From contig NC_090319.1 of assembly GCF_040869045.1 (NCBI RefSeq), positions 305,586,998 to 305,650,997 on the forward strand: DNA of 64,000 bases, read 5' to 3'. Of the stretch, positions 43,934-57,799 are shown in pieces. The stretch comes from Eurosta solidaginis. Lineage: Eukaryota > Arthropoda > Insecta > Diptera > Tephritidae. Numbering within the stretch: position 1 is the first letter of the stretch; every line of letters begins with the position of its first letter. A program made the position numbers and the translations under genes. The notes beneath the pieces were generated by a model. It did not search any database and was not told the DNA's origin. It saw nothing but the letters and a program-made list of their open reading frames with translations.

Positions 43934-44574
43934 TTGACCACATTGAGTCTTCATAGGATAATCTGAACTTTATTCCATCTACGACGCCACTTCAGCATTT
44001 CTAATTCGGACCAAAATAAAATTCAGAAACACAGAGTGAGCGTGAATTGATCCTCCGTGACGGGGTTTCTGGTCAATTTATACTTTTAGCAATCATCATC
44101 GTTGCCCCGCTTGACTCTATAGTTTGAATTTAGCATTCAGCTCAACATAGGCATCAAAAACGGCTCAAGTATTTCACTCTAACACAAAGGTAAGATTTTG
44201 GCCCTTTTGAAAATAAAATTTGGAGCTGGTGTTTGGTCAGAGTGATGTAAACTCAAATTTGAATGATTCGAGCTGTGAACCGTAGGTCACTTATCAAGTC
44301 TTCACTGCTTCTTGCATCATCCCGCTGCTTATTTTAATAAATAAATAAATTATTTTCAATAATTTACAAAAAATAGAAAAACACAGAAAAAAAATTCAAA
44401 ATTTAATTTTCGCTGCTTTTGCAGCAAATGACAATATGACCTTTTCAAAAATAGGAACACACTTGGTTGAGTTTGAGTAGTTGCGCATGCATTTTCTTTG
44501 ATTGGATGAAACGGCTGCTATATATTTAACTATTTTTTGTAAAAGCGTAGTATTGTTTTCGGGCTGCTGACAGA
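43934..44574. other. AT-rich stretch without recognised gene
   Basis: I see nothing coding. The first kinesin exon was sought on the minus strand here and further right and not found. Confidence 0.5.
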
Positions 44575-44755
44575 TGCTCGCTTAGTGAAGCACGTGGCCC
44601 TGTGTGAAAAGGACGCAGTTATTTTATAACAAAAGTATTGGTGTTTGATGGGGGTTGTCAGGATGATCGTTAAACAAACGTCTGGTAACACTATGGACTC
44701 ATTCAGTCAACGTGAGGTTCTCATGGACCGACCAGTTCAACCTAACCTAAGTTTC
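44575..44755 (+). mobile_element. LINE 3' UTR fragment
   Basis: Matches the last part of the LINE fragment at 23198-23905 (AACACTATGGACTCATTCAG, CGTGAGGTTCTCATGGACCG, CAGTTCAACCTAACCTAA). Only the untranslated end is kept. An inverted SINE copy abuts it on the right. Confidence 0.78.
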
Positions 44756-44784
44756 TGTGTGAAATTGGTATCAATGCAAGGCGC

Positions 44785-44945
44785 GATATACCTCCGAAAA
44801 GATTTAGGCCGAGCTTTTATTCCAATTTTTCCTACAAATGGGACGGGACCTAGTTTCTAAATGTTTGATGTTGCTTTGCCCGGCAGTTGAACCCAGGATT
44901 TTCAGTGTGGTAGGTTCAGCACGCTTCCACCACACCACGGGGTCC
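44785..44945 (-). mobile_element. tRNA-derived SINE, copy 3 (internally deleted)
   Basis: In reverse complement it has the full tRNA-like head (CCGTGGTGTGGTGGAAGCGT; GGGTTCAACTGCCGGGCAAA), then jumps to the end of the body (GAAGCTCGGCC-like). The middle of the body is deleted. Its head is closest to copy 4. Confidence 0.75.
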
Positions 44946-45608
44946 GTAAAAGTAAGGCCCGTACTTTCAGTGTAAGTTTAAGCTAACTACAGGGGCGGGG
45001 TTACCCTTTGGGCGCTTAAAAGAAATATTCATATTCAACAACCATCAGTTAATAATTGAGCCAAGTACTGCAAAAAAGAACTGGTTGCAGCACTAGCGTC
45101 GTTTGGAAGCGGAGTCGACCGACTCGGTATAGACTTAACTGAGCATCATCATAAGAAATGGCATATTATAAATATACAAATAGTAGCTTGCAGTTAAACA
45201 TTCTGTAACATTTTTTACATGTATTACATGGAAGCATAATCACAACACCGGAACATTAGCTCATGCGCATGCGTACCGCTTAGAGGAGTATTAGCAAGAC
45301 AATTTTCATTTGAGTTTACTCGAAAGTAAGCTTTATTATGTTCAAACAACGCACTAAATTCAGCACGCATCTCATATTCGCATATCCAAATACTTTAATA
45401 CCTTTCAACAGTTACTCTCATAGCAAACGAGACAAATTATTTATAAAAATATTTTTTAAATCTCTGTTTTTCTGTAAGATTTCGTCATCATTAACACTGT
45501 TCCATACTTGACTGGGTATTAAACCAAACCATTTTTTTGTTCTTTGACTTTTTGTGAAGGTCCTCTTTACGAAGTGAACCTAAGACACGCAGATATTTGC
45601 CCATCCTA
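44946..45608. other. Unassigned stretch
   Basis: No gene and no repeat that I can support. Confidence 0.5.
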
Positions 45609-46148
45609 ATATTTTTTTATACCCAGCTGTACTTGTACACAGGGTATTATAACTTTGATTGGATAACGGTTGGTTGTACAGGTATAAAGGAATCGATATA
45701 GATATAGACTTCCTTAATTCATCAGTATCGAAAAAAAAATTTAATTGAGCCTGTCCGTCCGTCTGTCCGTTAACACAATAACTTGAGGAAACATTGAGAT
45801 ATCTTCGCCAAATTTGGTACACCAGCTTATCTGGACCCAGAATAGATTGGTATTGAAAATGAGCGAAATCGGATGATAACCACGCCCACTTTTTATATAT
45901 ATATTATTTCAGAAAACACAAAAAACCGGATTACAGTGAAACCTCTCTTGGGCGGACACTCACCGTCGGCTGATTTTTGTCCGGCCAAGAGAGGTGTCCG
46001 GTTATGGGAGTGGGTAGCTATTTTGTGAAGTTTTGAATTTTTAACTAATTAAATGCTTATTTTTTGCTCATTTAAATAAAATATATTCATTAGATTGCTC
46101 ACAAAAGATTTGTGTTTATTAATTCCAAAATGCATACACATGCATACA

Positions 46149-46428
46149 TGTGGGATTAGGGTTAAAGACCAGAAGTGGTCAAACGTACTAAACCATCATA
46201 GAACCAACCCAATACAACCTTAAATGCTACAACTAATTAAATACAACCCTGCATAGTAAAACATTTTTAACGAAACGCCGACTTTGAAATACACGAAGAA
46301 TGGCAGTTGAACATTTGACGTTGTGCTGAGAAGTTTGCGCCGTGATCCTTAAATTCATTTTCTGTATATAACAATTAACTTTTAATAACTTTTAAATAAA
46401 CTCATTTTTATATTTGTCAATAACTACA
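46149..46428 (+). repeat. 5' LTR (280 bp) of mdg3-like element
   Basis: Starts TGTGGGATTAGGG and ends AATAACTACA; no difference from 51543-51822 was seen. AATAAA near 46395 may be its polyadenylation signal. Confidence 0.95.
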
Positions 46429-46433
46429 AATAT

Positions 46434-47523
46434 TGGGGGCTCAACCCGAGATCAGTGTATGTGTCGCTAAATACTTATTCCGAATCAGTGTCGTTAAACA
46501 CTCATCGGCAAATAGTATCGCGAAGCGCTAATTCAAGTGTATAGTGTCTTTAAGCACTCAACGGAATTACATACACACATGCTCGTACTGTGCAGGTGGA
46601 CGTCGCTGAACGTTTAGGATCGTCAAACCAAAATTTAAGTGGTGCAAAAAGGTCAGCCGGCGTCGTAAAAAATCGTAAAAGGTGTGGTGGCAGCAAAATT
46701 TTACAAATCTCTGTCATCAAAGAAGTAGCAGTTGAATCCAACACAAAAGAAAAGTTCGCTGTAACGAAAACGCAAGCAGAATTCCTAGAAAGGAATCACG
46801 AAAATATACGTTGAATTTGATTGCAAAGCAAAATTCGCTGCGACTGCAACGCATGCAGAGCAACTAAGTGGCGTCCGTACTCAAACATAACGTGTAAAAT
46901 CCGAAGATTGTTCAGCGAGTAAAAAGAAGAAAACAAAGCGAAGGAGGCGAACAATAAGAAGTTGAGGTGTAAGTAGTCGGCAACGATAAGAAGCTGAAGG
47001 TTAAGTTCGGAACGAAAAATCCAATTGGAAGAGAAGTAAAGAAATACGTGGCAGAATTCGAGTTGAAACAGTCTATTTTGAATTGGGCTGATAAGAAGAA
47101 AAATTGAAATAAAACAAAGAGCAAAAGAAAGATAACCTACGAGCGAGTGTAAACGAAGTGAAAGCAGATCAGTCTCGAAGTGAATGAATTAACGAATTGA
47201 AGACAGAAGGAAGCAGATAAGTTTCGAATATCTATGTACATTTAGTTGCATACAAAAATACGTATTAATTGACTTTTGATATTAACTAAACATATGTTTG
47301 CCATATATTTTCACACTCATATTATAGTTTAAATTATCTCTTTGATTTTATATACGTGTGTGTTTGTCGTTTATTTCGTACATATAAATATTTACATGAA
47401 TTGAACTCATTGATTGTTACCGACCTATGTACATAAATACTTTTGTGTGTTTACTTTGAAATATCGAATACAAAATAATTTCGATCAATTTTGAATAACT
47501 TTGTAAAGGGGTGACTGTGCAAC
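46434..47523 (+). other. Primer-binding candidate and 1.1-kb leader
   Basis: TGGGGGCTCAACCC at 46434-46447 is placed as a primer-binding site, but I cannot name the tRNA. From 46451 to 46562 several imperfect units of the kind GTGTCGTTAAACACTCA recur, each a short inverted repeat. The remainder is A-rich, with many GAAG/AAAG phrases and no long frame. Confidence 0.6.
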
Positions 47524-50500
47524 ATGGACAGGCAAACTATTTTAACGTTTTCAGTAAAACAATTGCAAAATGCTCTCCGTGATTTGAATTTGTCCACCTC
47601 TGGACTTAAAGCAGAGTTACAGAAGCGGTTATTGGAGCATTTGGGGTTCGAGACGGTTCAAAGTGAAGATGATAATAATTCCACAGCCGGTTCATCCTAT
47701 GAAGATGCGCCTAACAATATAGGTCGAAACTCCGCCACCGGTGTTGATTCGGTTGGTAAATCGGTGTTTACTTTTAAAGATATCGGGGAAAGTTTGTCGC
47801 GGTTTAGTGGTGATGACTCCATAGATGTTAGGGAGTGGGTTGCCGAATTTGATGAAAATGCTGCAGCAGTTAGTTGGAACGATATTCAAAAATTTATTTA
47901 CAGTAAACAATTGCTGAAAGGTGCAGCAAAGTTGTTTGTTAGGAGCCAGCGTGGCATTATAAGCTGGGAGTTTTTAAAAGAGGCACTTATTGCCGAATTT
48001 GGGTTGCAATTATCGACGTCAGATGTGCATAATAAGTTACGAAATCGCAAGAAAAAATCAAACGAAACTTTTCGTGAGTACTTGTATGCACTCATGGAAA
48101 TTGGTAAAGCTATTAAAATCGACGAACCTAGTATAATTTCATATTTCGTTGAGGGTATACCTGACTCAAGGGGAAATAAAACGGTTTTGTATCAAGCCAA
48201 GTCAATTAAAGAGCTCAAGGAGCAAATCAAGATCTACGAGAAAGTTCATGGTAAGCCAGGTACGCAAAGTTTAAAGAGCGTAAGTCAGCAGAATATAGGG
48301 GGTGCAACAAATACCCAAACTTCGAAAGCATGTTTTAAATGCGGAAGCACATCTCATATGATTCGGGATTGCAACAGCAAACAAATTAAGTGTTTTAAGT
48401 GTCAGGGTGTAGGACACAAATCCTTTGAGTGCACGCGTAAAGATGTTGCTATAGTTAAAAAAGAAAATGATAAAGCCAATGTAATAGACGAACAGAAAAA
48501 AGTATTTAATTTGGCTTTTAAAAGTTTATTTGTTGGGGGGATGAAAGTTAATGCACTGGTCGACACTGGATGCAGCTTGTGCTTGATTAGGCGCGATATT
48601 TTTGACAAAATAAATTTTAGAGGAGAAGTTAGCAATGAGCAACGTACATTATATGGCATATGCAAAAAAGAATTTTCAACATACGGTAGTTTTCAAACAG
48701 ACATTGAGGTTGATGGTTTAAAGTTTTCGCAAATATTTCACATTACCAGTAATGATGCAATAGAATTTCCAGTGTTTATTGGTACGTCCATTTTAGAGAA
48801 AGTTAATATTAATGTGAAACCGGAAGGTGTAGAGTTTGTGAAGAGAGAAAACGCTAAGGCAGAGTCTGACAATGAACATGAAGATAGATTAGAACTATTT
48901 AAGCAGTTTAATAGTTTATGCATGAATATAGAAGACATTAATATTAACAGTGTCGTTCGAAAAATAATAAATGATTATAAAGCACAGAAGATCGAAGAAT
49001 GTCCGGTGGAGATGAAAATAGTCTTACAAGATGAAGTTCCCGTTTTCCAACGTCCGCGAAGGTTGTCTAAGGAAGACAAAGAGTTTGTTGATAAACAGGT
49101 AGAAGAATGGTTGGAAGCCGGCATTATTCAAGCCAGTTGTTCCAACTATGCCTCTCCGATAGTAATTGCTAGAAAAAAAGATGGGTCTAAACGATTGTGT
49201 TGCGACTATCGATTGCTAAACAAGAAAATTATTCGAGATAATTTTCCTATGGCACGTATTGACGATGTTCTAGATAAACTTCAGGGAGCAAAGGTTTTTA
49301 CCACGTTAGATTTGGCAGACGGTTTTTTCCATGTGCCTGTAGAAGTTGAGTCTAGGAAGTATACCTCATTCGTAACGCCAGATGGGCAATACGAGTTTAA
49401 GTACGTCCCTTTTGGTATATGCAACTCACCAGCCGTGTTTTGTCGCTTTGTTCATTTCATATTCAGAGACCTTATTAAAGATGGAACAATCGCCATATAC
49501 ATGGACGATATAATTATACCAGCATTAAACGAGGATGAAAACATAAGCAAACTGAAACGAGTTTTAGAGGTAGGATCGAGGTATGGGCTACGGATTAAGT
49601 GGAAAAAGTGTCAGTTCTTAGAAAGGAAGATTCATTTTCTAGGCTACGAAATAGAAAATGGAACAATTAGGCCATCAACTGAAAAAATAGACGCAATTCA
49701 GAATTATCCATTACCAAGAGATAAGAAGGGGCTAGAACGATTTTTGGCTTTAACGTCGTATTTTAGGCGATTTATAAATAATTATGCGTTGATAGCGAAA
49801 CCCTTGTCGGATCTCTTGAAAAAGAATAGTGAATTCAAAATAGGTAAAGGACAGCTAAATGCTTTTGAGCAGCTGAAAACAGCGCTTGTAACTGCACCAG
49901 TTTTACGATTATACAATGTCAATGCTGAAACAGAAATCCATACAGATGCATCCAAATTTGGATACGGTGCTATCTTTATGCAAAAGTGGGGTGAGGATCA
50001 AAAATTCCATCCGGTTCAATTTCTCAGTAGGAAAACAACCAAGGCAGAAGAAAAATACAGTTCGTATGAGCTTGAAGTGCTTGCTATTATAGCAGCGTTA
50101 AAAAAATGGCGAATATATTTGAAGGGTATAAAGTTTAGTATAATTACAGATTGCAACGCGTTTGCATTAACTATGAAAAAAGACGATGTGCCACCTAGAG
50201 TAGCTAGATGGGCCCTTTTGTTGCAAGAATTTGACTATCAAATTCATCACAGGTCAGGAACTCAAATGCGTCATGTAGATGCACTAAGCAGAATGTACTG
50301 CCTGCAGATGGATGATTCGATACGACATAAGTTAATGACGGCACAATTAGAAGACGGATGGACGAAAGCAATTAGAACGATTGTAGAAAAGGAACCATAT
50401 GAAGACTTTTACATAGTTCATGGTGTCCTATGTAAGGATCCTTCTAAGGAACTTGTGGTTGTTCCGATGCAAATAGAAGAAGATATAATTAGGCATGTAC

Positions 50501-51542
50501 ATCAGCAGGGTCATTTTGCAGCACGTAAAACTCAAGAATGTGTAGAGAAAGCGTATTTCATACCGCAAATAAGTCAGAAGGTTGCAAAAGTAGTGAATAG
50601 CTGCCTTCCGTGCATAATTGCAAATGCTAAAGCAGGGAAAAAAGAGGGTTTCCTTAATCCAATCCCAAAAGACGATCAACCACTCACTACGTACCATATC
50701 GATCACTTAGGGCCATTAACAGCCACGTCAAAACAGTACAATCATATTTTAGCAGTAGTGGATGCATTTTCCAAATTTGTTTGGCTGTATCCGACAAAGG
50801 ATACAAGCGCTGCTGCTGTAATCGATGGGTTAGAGAAACAAGCCGCCATTTTTGGACATCCGAAGCGTGTAGTAACAGACAGAGGTAGTGCTTTTACCTC
50901 ACAAGCATTCAGCGATTATTGTAGTAATCACGGTATACAACATCTTTTAATAGCAACAGGAGTTCCCAGAGGTAATGGTCAAGTGGAGCGCATCCATAGG
51001 GTAGTAGTGCCTATGCTGACAAAGCTAACTCTACACAATTCTGATAAATGGTACCAACATGTAGCAGAAGTTCAACAATTTTTAAATAATTCATCCAGTA
51101 GAAGCACAAAGGCATCTCCGTTCAAAATTTTAACAGGATTAAATATGCGACTAGACTCAATGATAGATTTGACTGAAGTTATCGAGGATGAAGCATTGCA
51201 AGAGCTAAACAAAGAGCGTGAGATAGTTAGGCTAACGGCTAGGGATAGTATCAGACAAATTCAGGAAGAAAATCGGAAAAGTTTCAACGCGAAAAGAAAA
51301 GCTGAGCAGCTTTATAAAGAAAACGACATGGTAGCCATAAAGCGAACTCAATATGGTCCCGTGCTTAAATTAAAGGGAAAATATCTTGGCCCGTATAAGG
51401 TTATCCGCATACTAAATCATGGCAGATATGAAGTCGAAAAGATAGGTGAGCATGAAGGACCAAACCGGACAATAACGGTAGCGGAGTATATGAAAAAATG
51501 GAACCCGTCGTTCGGGGACGAACGGTCGTCAGGACGGCCGAT

Positions 51543-52588
<1,046 letters not shown>

Positions 52589-53143
52589 TGTTTTACGCCT
52601 TTTCACTTTCACTGAACACACTTAACTGAGCAAACCAAACTAAGCATGCGCCTTAAAAAATTTTTTCAACAAACACGGGAATCCCCTATTTTTAATTACT
52701 CACATCGTATGTGTGTACACAAGCACTACGACGTTTTTTAAAAGTCAGTATAATTGTAACGAACTTTTTGCATTGGTATTTATGTAAAGTTTTGTACGCT
52801 CAAGGGGAGTTCGCGTCCGCCAGAGGTTTTTCTCTGATATGTTATGAAACGAAATCTCTTTGTCCGTTCACAAGACGTTGGCGTCCGCTTAATAGAGGTT
52901 TTTGGTCTAACTTTATAACAAATGACTGTCCGCGTCCGGCCAAGAGAGTGTCCGGATAAGAGAGGGGCATTTGTTCTGAAAAATGCACTTTAAACTTGGT
53001 GCATGAAAAAATGGCCGCCCAAGGGAGGTGTCCGGTTATTAGGAAAAAATTTGAAAACAAAATCTTAAAGGGTCGTGGACGAATAAAATAAGCTATATCT
53101 TTTGCAAAAAATAGCTTTATATCAATGGCATTTCATTTCCCAC

Positions 53144-53506
53144 GGGCACCGTGGTGTGATGGTAGCGTGCTCCGCCTACCACACCGTGTGCCCTGGGTTC
53201 ACACCCCGGGCAAAGCAACATCAAAATTTTAGAAATAGGGTTTTTCAATTAGAAGACAATTTTTCTAAGCGGGGCGCCCCTCGGCAGTGTTTGGCAAGCG
53301 CTCCGGGTGTATTTCTGCCATGAAAAGCTCTCAGTGAAAACACATCTGCCTTGCAGATGCCGTTCGGAGTCGGCATAAAACATGTAGGTCCCGTCCGGCC
53401 AATTTGTAGGGAAAATCAAGAGGAGCACGAAGCAAATTGGAAGAGAAGCTCGGCCTTAGACCTCTTCGGAGGTTATCGCGCCTTACATTTATTTATTTTT
53501 TTTTCG
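53144..53506 (+). mobile_element. tRNA-derived SINE, copy 4 (most complete)
   Basis: The tRNA-like head is about 70 bp (CACCGTGGTGTGATGGTAGC; CCTGGGTTCACACCCCGGGC). The body of about 260 bp contains CATCTGCCTTGCAGATGCCG, GTCGGCATAAAACATGTAGG and GAAGCTCGGCCTTAGACC. It ends in a T-rich tail (ATTTATTTATTTTTTTT). The acceptor-stem halves could pair only partly, so it is a SINE head and not a tRNA gene. Confidence 0.87.
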
Positions 53507-54413
53507 TTTCCCAAGTGGATTTATAACAATAAGTAGGAAAAACTTCAAATTAAAAAAAAATGGGCGTGGCATCACCCCCTTTATGACTAACCAATTTTCT
53601 GTTTCGGGAGCCATAACTCGAAGAAAAATTAACGAATCGTAATAAAATTGGGTACACATATTTTCCTCATAGCAGGAAATATTTCTAGTAAAAATGGGTA
53701 CGATTTGTTAAGGACCACGCCCACTTTTATATAAATGACTTTAAAAAGGGTCGTAGGCAAAAATAATAAGTTAAATCTTAGCGAAAAATAGTTTTATACC
53801 AATCGTATTTTGTGCCATTATAACAAGAATTGGGAAAAATTAAAATCTTGAAAAATGAGCGTGGCACTGCCCCTTTCTTACAATGCATTTCCCAACGTTT
53901 CTGGAGCCATAACTCGACGAAAAATTTGGTGCACATGTATGCCTTTTAACAGAAAATATTTTCAGTAAAAATGGACTAAATCGGTTAAATCGCCTTCTTT
54001 TATATATGTAAAGGATTTTGTAAAAGTGCGTAAATGCAGGTAATAAGCTATTTCTAGTAATAGTTGGAAAATTTCGTTAATAAGGGCAGGGTTTTGTAAT
54101 AACGTTTTTTAGTAGGCACTTGTGTGTTTATGTTTATTGTTCTGTTATATCTTTATTTTAAAATAAACAGGGACATCCCCATATCTGAAGGAAAACTGCA
54201 TTATTACCCGCTCAAGGTCATTGGTGTTAGCCTCTGTATCCTTTTGCTTATTTTAAACGAAAATTAGTTCAGAATATACCACATGTATATGTAATTTCCC
54301 AGCCTTGTAACACTATTAAACACACAAAACAAACAACAACAGCAATTCAAGTGTACAGCTGGGTATGTAAAGTTCGGTTTCACCCGAACTTAGACTTCCT
54401 TACTTGTTTTCAG

Positions 54414-55124
54414 CTTTTTTTTTTTTTTTAAGAAATTTTTTAGCTCTTTTTAACTTTTTCCAAAATTTTAAAAAACTTCGATAAACAGTTTGACGAAGAT
54501 TCAATTTTAAGTACATCGAATGAATTTGGGCTAGATTTAAAAAAATTGAGGGGCTAAAGAGCAGATAATGTTGGCATTATGGTAGGCAGAAGTCGAGGCG
54601 TAGTAACTTTATTAAGACAACATCAACCTAATATCATTTTCGTTCCGTGTGTTTGCCACTCGATTCTATGAATGTTTCATCTGCTTCGAAACCGCTTCGG
54701 ATCGAAATTGAATTTTTGATTTCAGAAACATTTAACTGGGTTTCTAAGTCCACATGTAGACATAAGAGCTATGCAATGATACATATATGCTGCGTAAAAC
54801 GACGGACTCGAAAACGCATCCACACGAATGGGATAACTCCTTGTTTTTCTGTACTTATGTCAACAGGCATAATATTTATTTGAAAGATACCGTTGTGTGT
54901 AAGGCTTATAGCTCATATAAAGTAAAACTTACGTAAGGAATTATTATAAGCCATAAGGCAGAATATAACAACTTTATTATAAGGCTTATGGTCCAGCAAA
55001 AATAAGGCTTACTTACATAAGGCCTTATTAAAAGAAAATACTTATACTATACTAAATACTAATACTAATACAGACCTTTTATATAAGTCTTATATATAGC
55101 CCATCCAAAATCAGGCTTATATAA
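54414..55124. other. Unassigned stretch with ATAAGGCTTAT-type repeats
   Basis: From about 54895 to 55124, and again at 59845-59960 beyond the inserted retrotransposon, phrases such as ATAAGGCTTAT, AAGGCTTATGG and CTTATTATAAG recur. They form a short-palindrome-rich zone of about 350 bp when the insertion is disregarded. No gene. Confidence 0.55.
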
Positions 55125-55128
55125 GCTG

Positions 55129-55301
55129 TGTGAAATACTTTCACATAATAACACTTGTTCTGCTCTTTCATGAAATACTTTTAATATCTAATATTCTTTT
55201 GTTAAATTATAAAGGAGATTTTCAGAGTTTGAAATAAAAATAGAGTTGATTGTAAGCAAGCAAACCAGACTGTAGCTACCCCGGAACCAAATATCTGTAC
55301 A
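55129..55301 (+). repeat. 5' LTR (173 bp)
   Basis: Same length as 59668-59840, with several substitutions between them (for example ACCAAATATCTGTACA against TTCAATTATCTTTGCA at the 3' end). AATAAAAATAG may serve as polyadenylation signal. Confidence 0.92.
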
Positions 55302-55314
55302 AATAGCGCCCAAC

Positions 55315-56361
55315 GTGGAAATAGGGACTGGCTGGATTTATAATTTACATAGGGATGAAATTGTGGGTATTCTACAAAATTTTGCAATTCAAGATTGTGG
55401 TAGCGTTGCCGAAATGCGCAAACGATTATCGGCATTTGTCACCGACTATGAACATACTGATGAAACTCGACGGCAATTGAAAGAATTTGGGAGACAATAT
55501 TCAGAAGGAACTTCTCACGAACAACAAATTGCAGAGGATCTAATTTCAATTCAAGCCAGAGACATCGAAGTGGAGCAACAACATTTAGAGGAATTATCGA
55601 ACGAGGAACATCGACAACGTGAAAATGCTTTTGCGATCCCTGTCGAAGCGGAGAAAATCAACTTAATAGCTAACAGACATATTCCATGTTTATCAGTTAT
55701 TGACCAAGTAAGAAAATGGTCAATCAAGTTTGATGGTACGAAGGATCCTATCTCTTTTATTGAACGAGTTGAGGAATTGATTGAAGTTTATGCACTGTCA
55801 CAGGATATGGTGGTGAAGACGATGCCGGAACTACTTAAAGATAAGGATTTGCTCTGGTATCGTAATTGCAAGCGAAACTGGATATTTTGGGAAAATTTTA
55901 AGGACGATTTCTTGAAATTCTTTCTTCCACCACGTTATTTTGAGACCTTAGATGAACAAATTAGAACTCGTCGTCAAAACCCAAATGAACTTTTCAAGGA
56001 TTATGTATTAAGTTTAAGTGACTTGATTGGACATGCGAGCATTCCTGAGGACAGAAAATTGGAACGAATCTATCGCAATTGTAAGCCTGATTATCAACTC
56101 TATATCAAGAGAAGCGACTTTGTTTCTCTAACGCAAATTACATCTTTGGCTGAATACTTTGAGGAAATAATGATTAATCAAAATCGGCGAGTTATAAAAA
56201 CTAATCAATCCGAATTCGTAAGGAACCTGTTAATACTTTACAACATCAACCAACTTTTTTGCGGAACGTATGTCACCGCTGTGGTGGTCAAGGCCATTAT
56301 GCAAAAGATTGTAAGCAGCCACAAATATATTTCTGTTGGGATTGTGGTCGCCGTAACATAA
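55315..56361 (+). pseudogene. Gag of the 55-kb Ty3/gypsy element, frameshifted at the end
   Basis: The 348 codons include a charged N-terminal region (IQARDIEVEQQHLEELSNEE) and a capsid domain (KWSIKFDGTKDPISFIERVE; LLWYRNCKRNWIFWENFKDD; RRQNPNELFKDYVLSLSDLI). The last 35 residues are out of frame. The zinc knuckle CHRCGGQGHYAKDC is in another frame at about 56269-56310, so an indel lies before it. The Met at 55315 overlaps the primer site, so the true start is probably further in. Confidence 0.85.
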
Positions 56362-56395
56362 AAACCATGGATTGTTGCAGAAAAGATTCGGGAAA

Positions 56396-57150
56396 CCATG
56401 TCACCTCATAATCCCGACTTTCAAAATCGCGACAACTCATAATCCCGACAATTTTCAGAAATCCCGACAAGACACAATCCAGACATAACAAAATCCCCAC
56501 ATAACGAAATCCCGACAACACAATATTCAGATATAACAAAATCCCGACAGCAGTAAAGTGTTCTTCGCAGATATACTGTGGATCTCGTAGCCGGTGTTGG
56601 ATCGGCTAAGGGTTATTTTTTTAAAGTGCGGCCGAAGGCCGCCTACGCAGAAGGGTGTACTACGCAGAAGGACATCACCGTGGCGGTAGCCACGGTTATA
56701 CCACACACCCGGACTTGGCATGGCGTAGCCCAGGGTTATTTATTATAAGCGCGGCCGAAGGCCGCCTATGCAGAAAGGTGTTCTACGCAGAATTACTGTG
56801 CATGGCGCAGCCGGATTGGATCGGCTAAGGATTATTTTTATGAGTCGCGGCCGAAGGTAGCCTAAGCAAAAGTGGTGCCTAAAATAATAGAATAATACCG
56901 AAGATGTGTATTTTTTATGGCATCGTTTTATCACTGAGTGAAAACAGAATCCAGCTTATTCAAAAATACTGACAATTTACATGTTGTCGGGATTTTTGTC
57001 GGGATTTTTTTGTCGGGATTTGATCGTATCGGGATTATGAGTTATCGGGATTTGGTAGTGTCGGGATTATAAGATGTCGGGATTTGGTCGTGTCGGGATT
57101 ATGTGTTTAGGGATTTAGTGTTTCGTGATTTTGTAAGTCGGGACTCCCAG
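56396..57150. mobile_element. Foldback-type element with AATCCCGACA repeats
   Basis: The left arm (about 56406-56555) holds repeated AATCCCGACA-like units; the right arm (about 56985-57137) holds the inverted TGTCGGGATT units. The 400-bp middle contains three copies of GCGGCCGAAGG-CCGCCTA with TACGCAGAAGG-like sequence. Long inverted arms made of short tandem units are the hallmark of foldback elements of flies. It interrupts the retrotransposon between its zinc knuckle and protease; the protease frame resumes at about 57150. No transposase. Confidence 0.85.
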
Positions 57151-57159
57151 TAATAGGCA

Positions 57160-57797
57160 CTCTCCAATATAGTAACAAAAAAATAACAGCCTTTATTCCA
57201 GTTGAACAAATTAAAATTGAAGCCACTGTTGATACAGGATCTTCATGCAGTTTTATGAGTCAACGGTTTATTACTCGCTTTAATTTAAATCACAAACTTA
57301 AACCATTCAGTATAGAAATTCGGATGGCTAATGGTATTACTGTACAAATAAAATTTGTTTTAGATGCGGAATTGCAATATAATAAAATGTTACGAAATTT
57401 TCAATTCATGGTTATGGATTCGGTTATAGATGACATCATCCTTGGTATGGATTTTTGGGAAAAAATGGACACTTACATATGCATTGGTAATGCCAAACTA
57501 CAACTATCTTCATTTGATACGATAAGTAAGCAAATGAAATATCAACAGTGTACATTGACAGATGATATTTCAGAAGAGGCATTGATTAAAGATGTTTTGC
57601 AAGACGAGTTAATAAAATTTGAAAAAGTACAGGGACCATCGAATGTTACAACCCACAAAATTGTTATGAAAGATGATCGGCCAATAAAGCAGCGATATTT
57701 TCCAAGAAATCCTGCAATGCAAAGTATAATTAACGGAAAAGTGGACGAGTTTCTTGAAAAGTGTTGTATAGAACCTTCGCAGAGCCCATTTACTTAG
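57160..57797 (+). pseudogene. Protease and RT start of the 55-kb element
   Basis: The protease active site is in EATVDTGSSCSFMSQRF, with the ILGMDFW strand of gypsy-type proteases later on. The linker and the beginning of RT follow (HKIVMKDDRPIKQRYFPRNP). The frame ends at TAG within SQSPFT; coding character continues immediately in another frame. Confidence 0.86.
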
Positions 57798-57799
57798 TG

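Noticed and set aside
53144..53218. Possible functional tRNA gene
   Set aside because: Box A and box B are present but the stems pair poorly, and the sequence continues into a body shared by four dispersed copies, so it is a SINE head.
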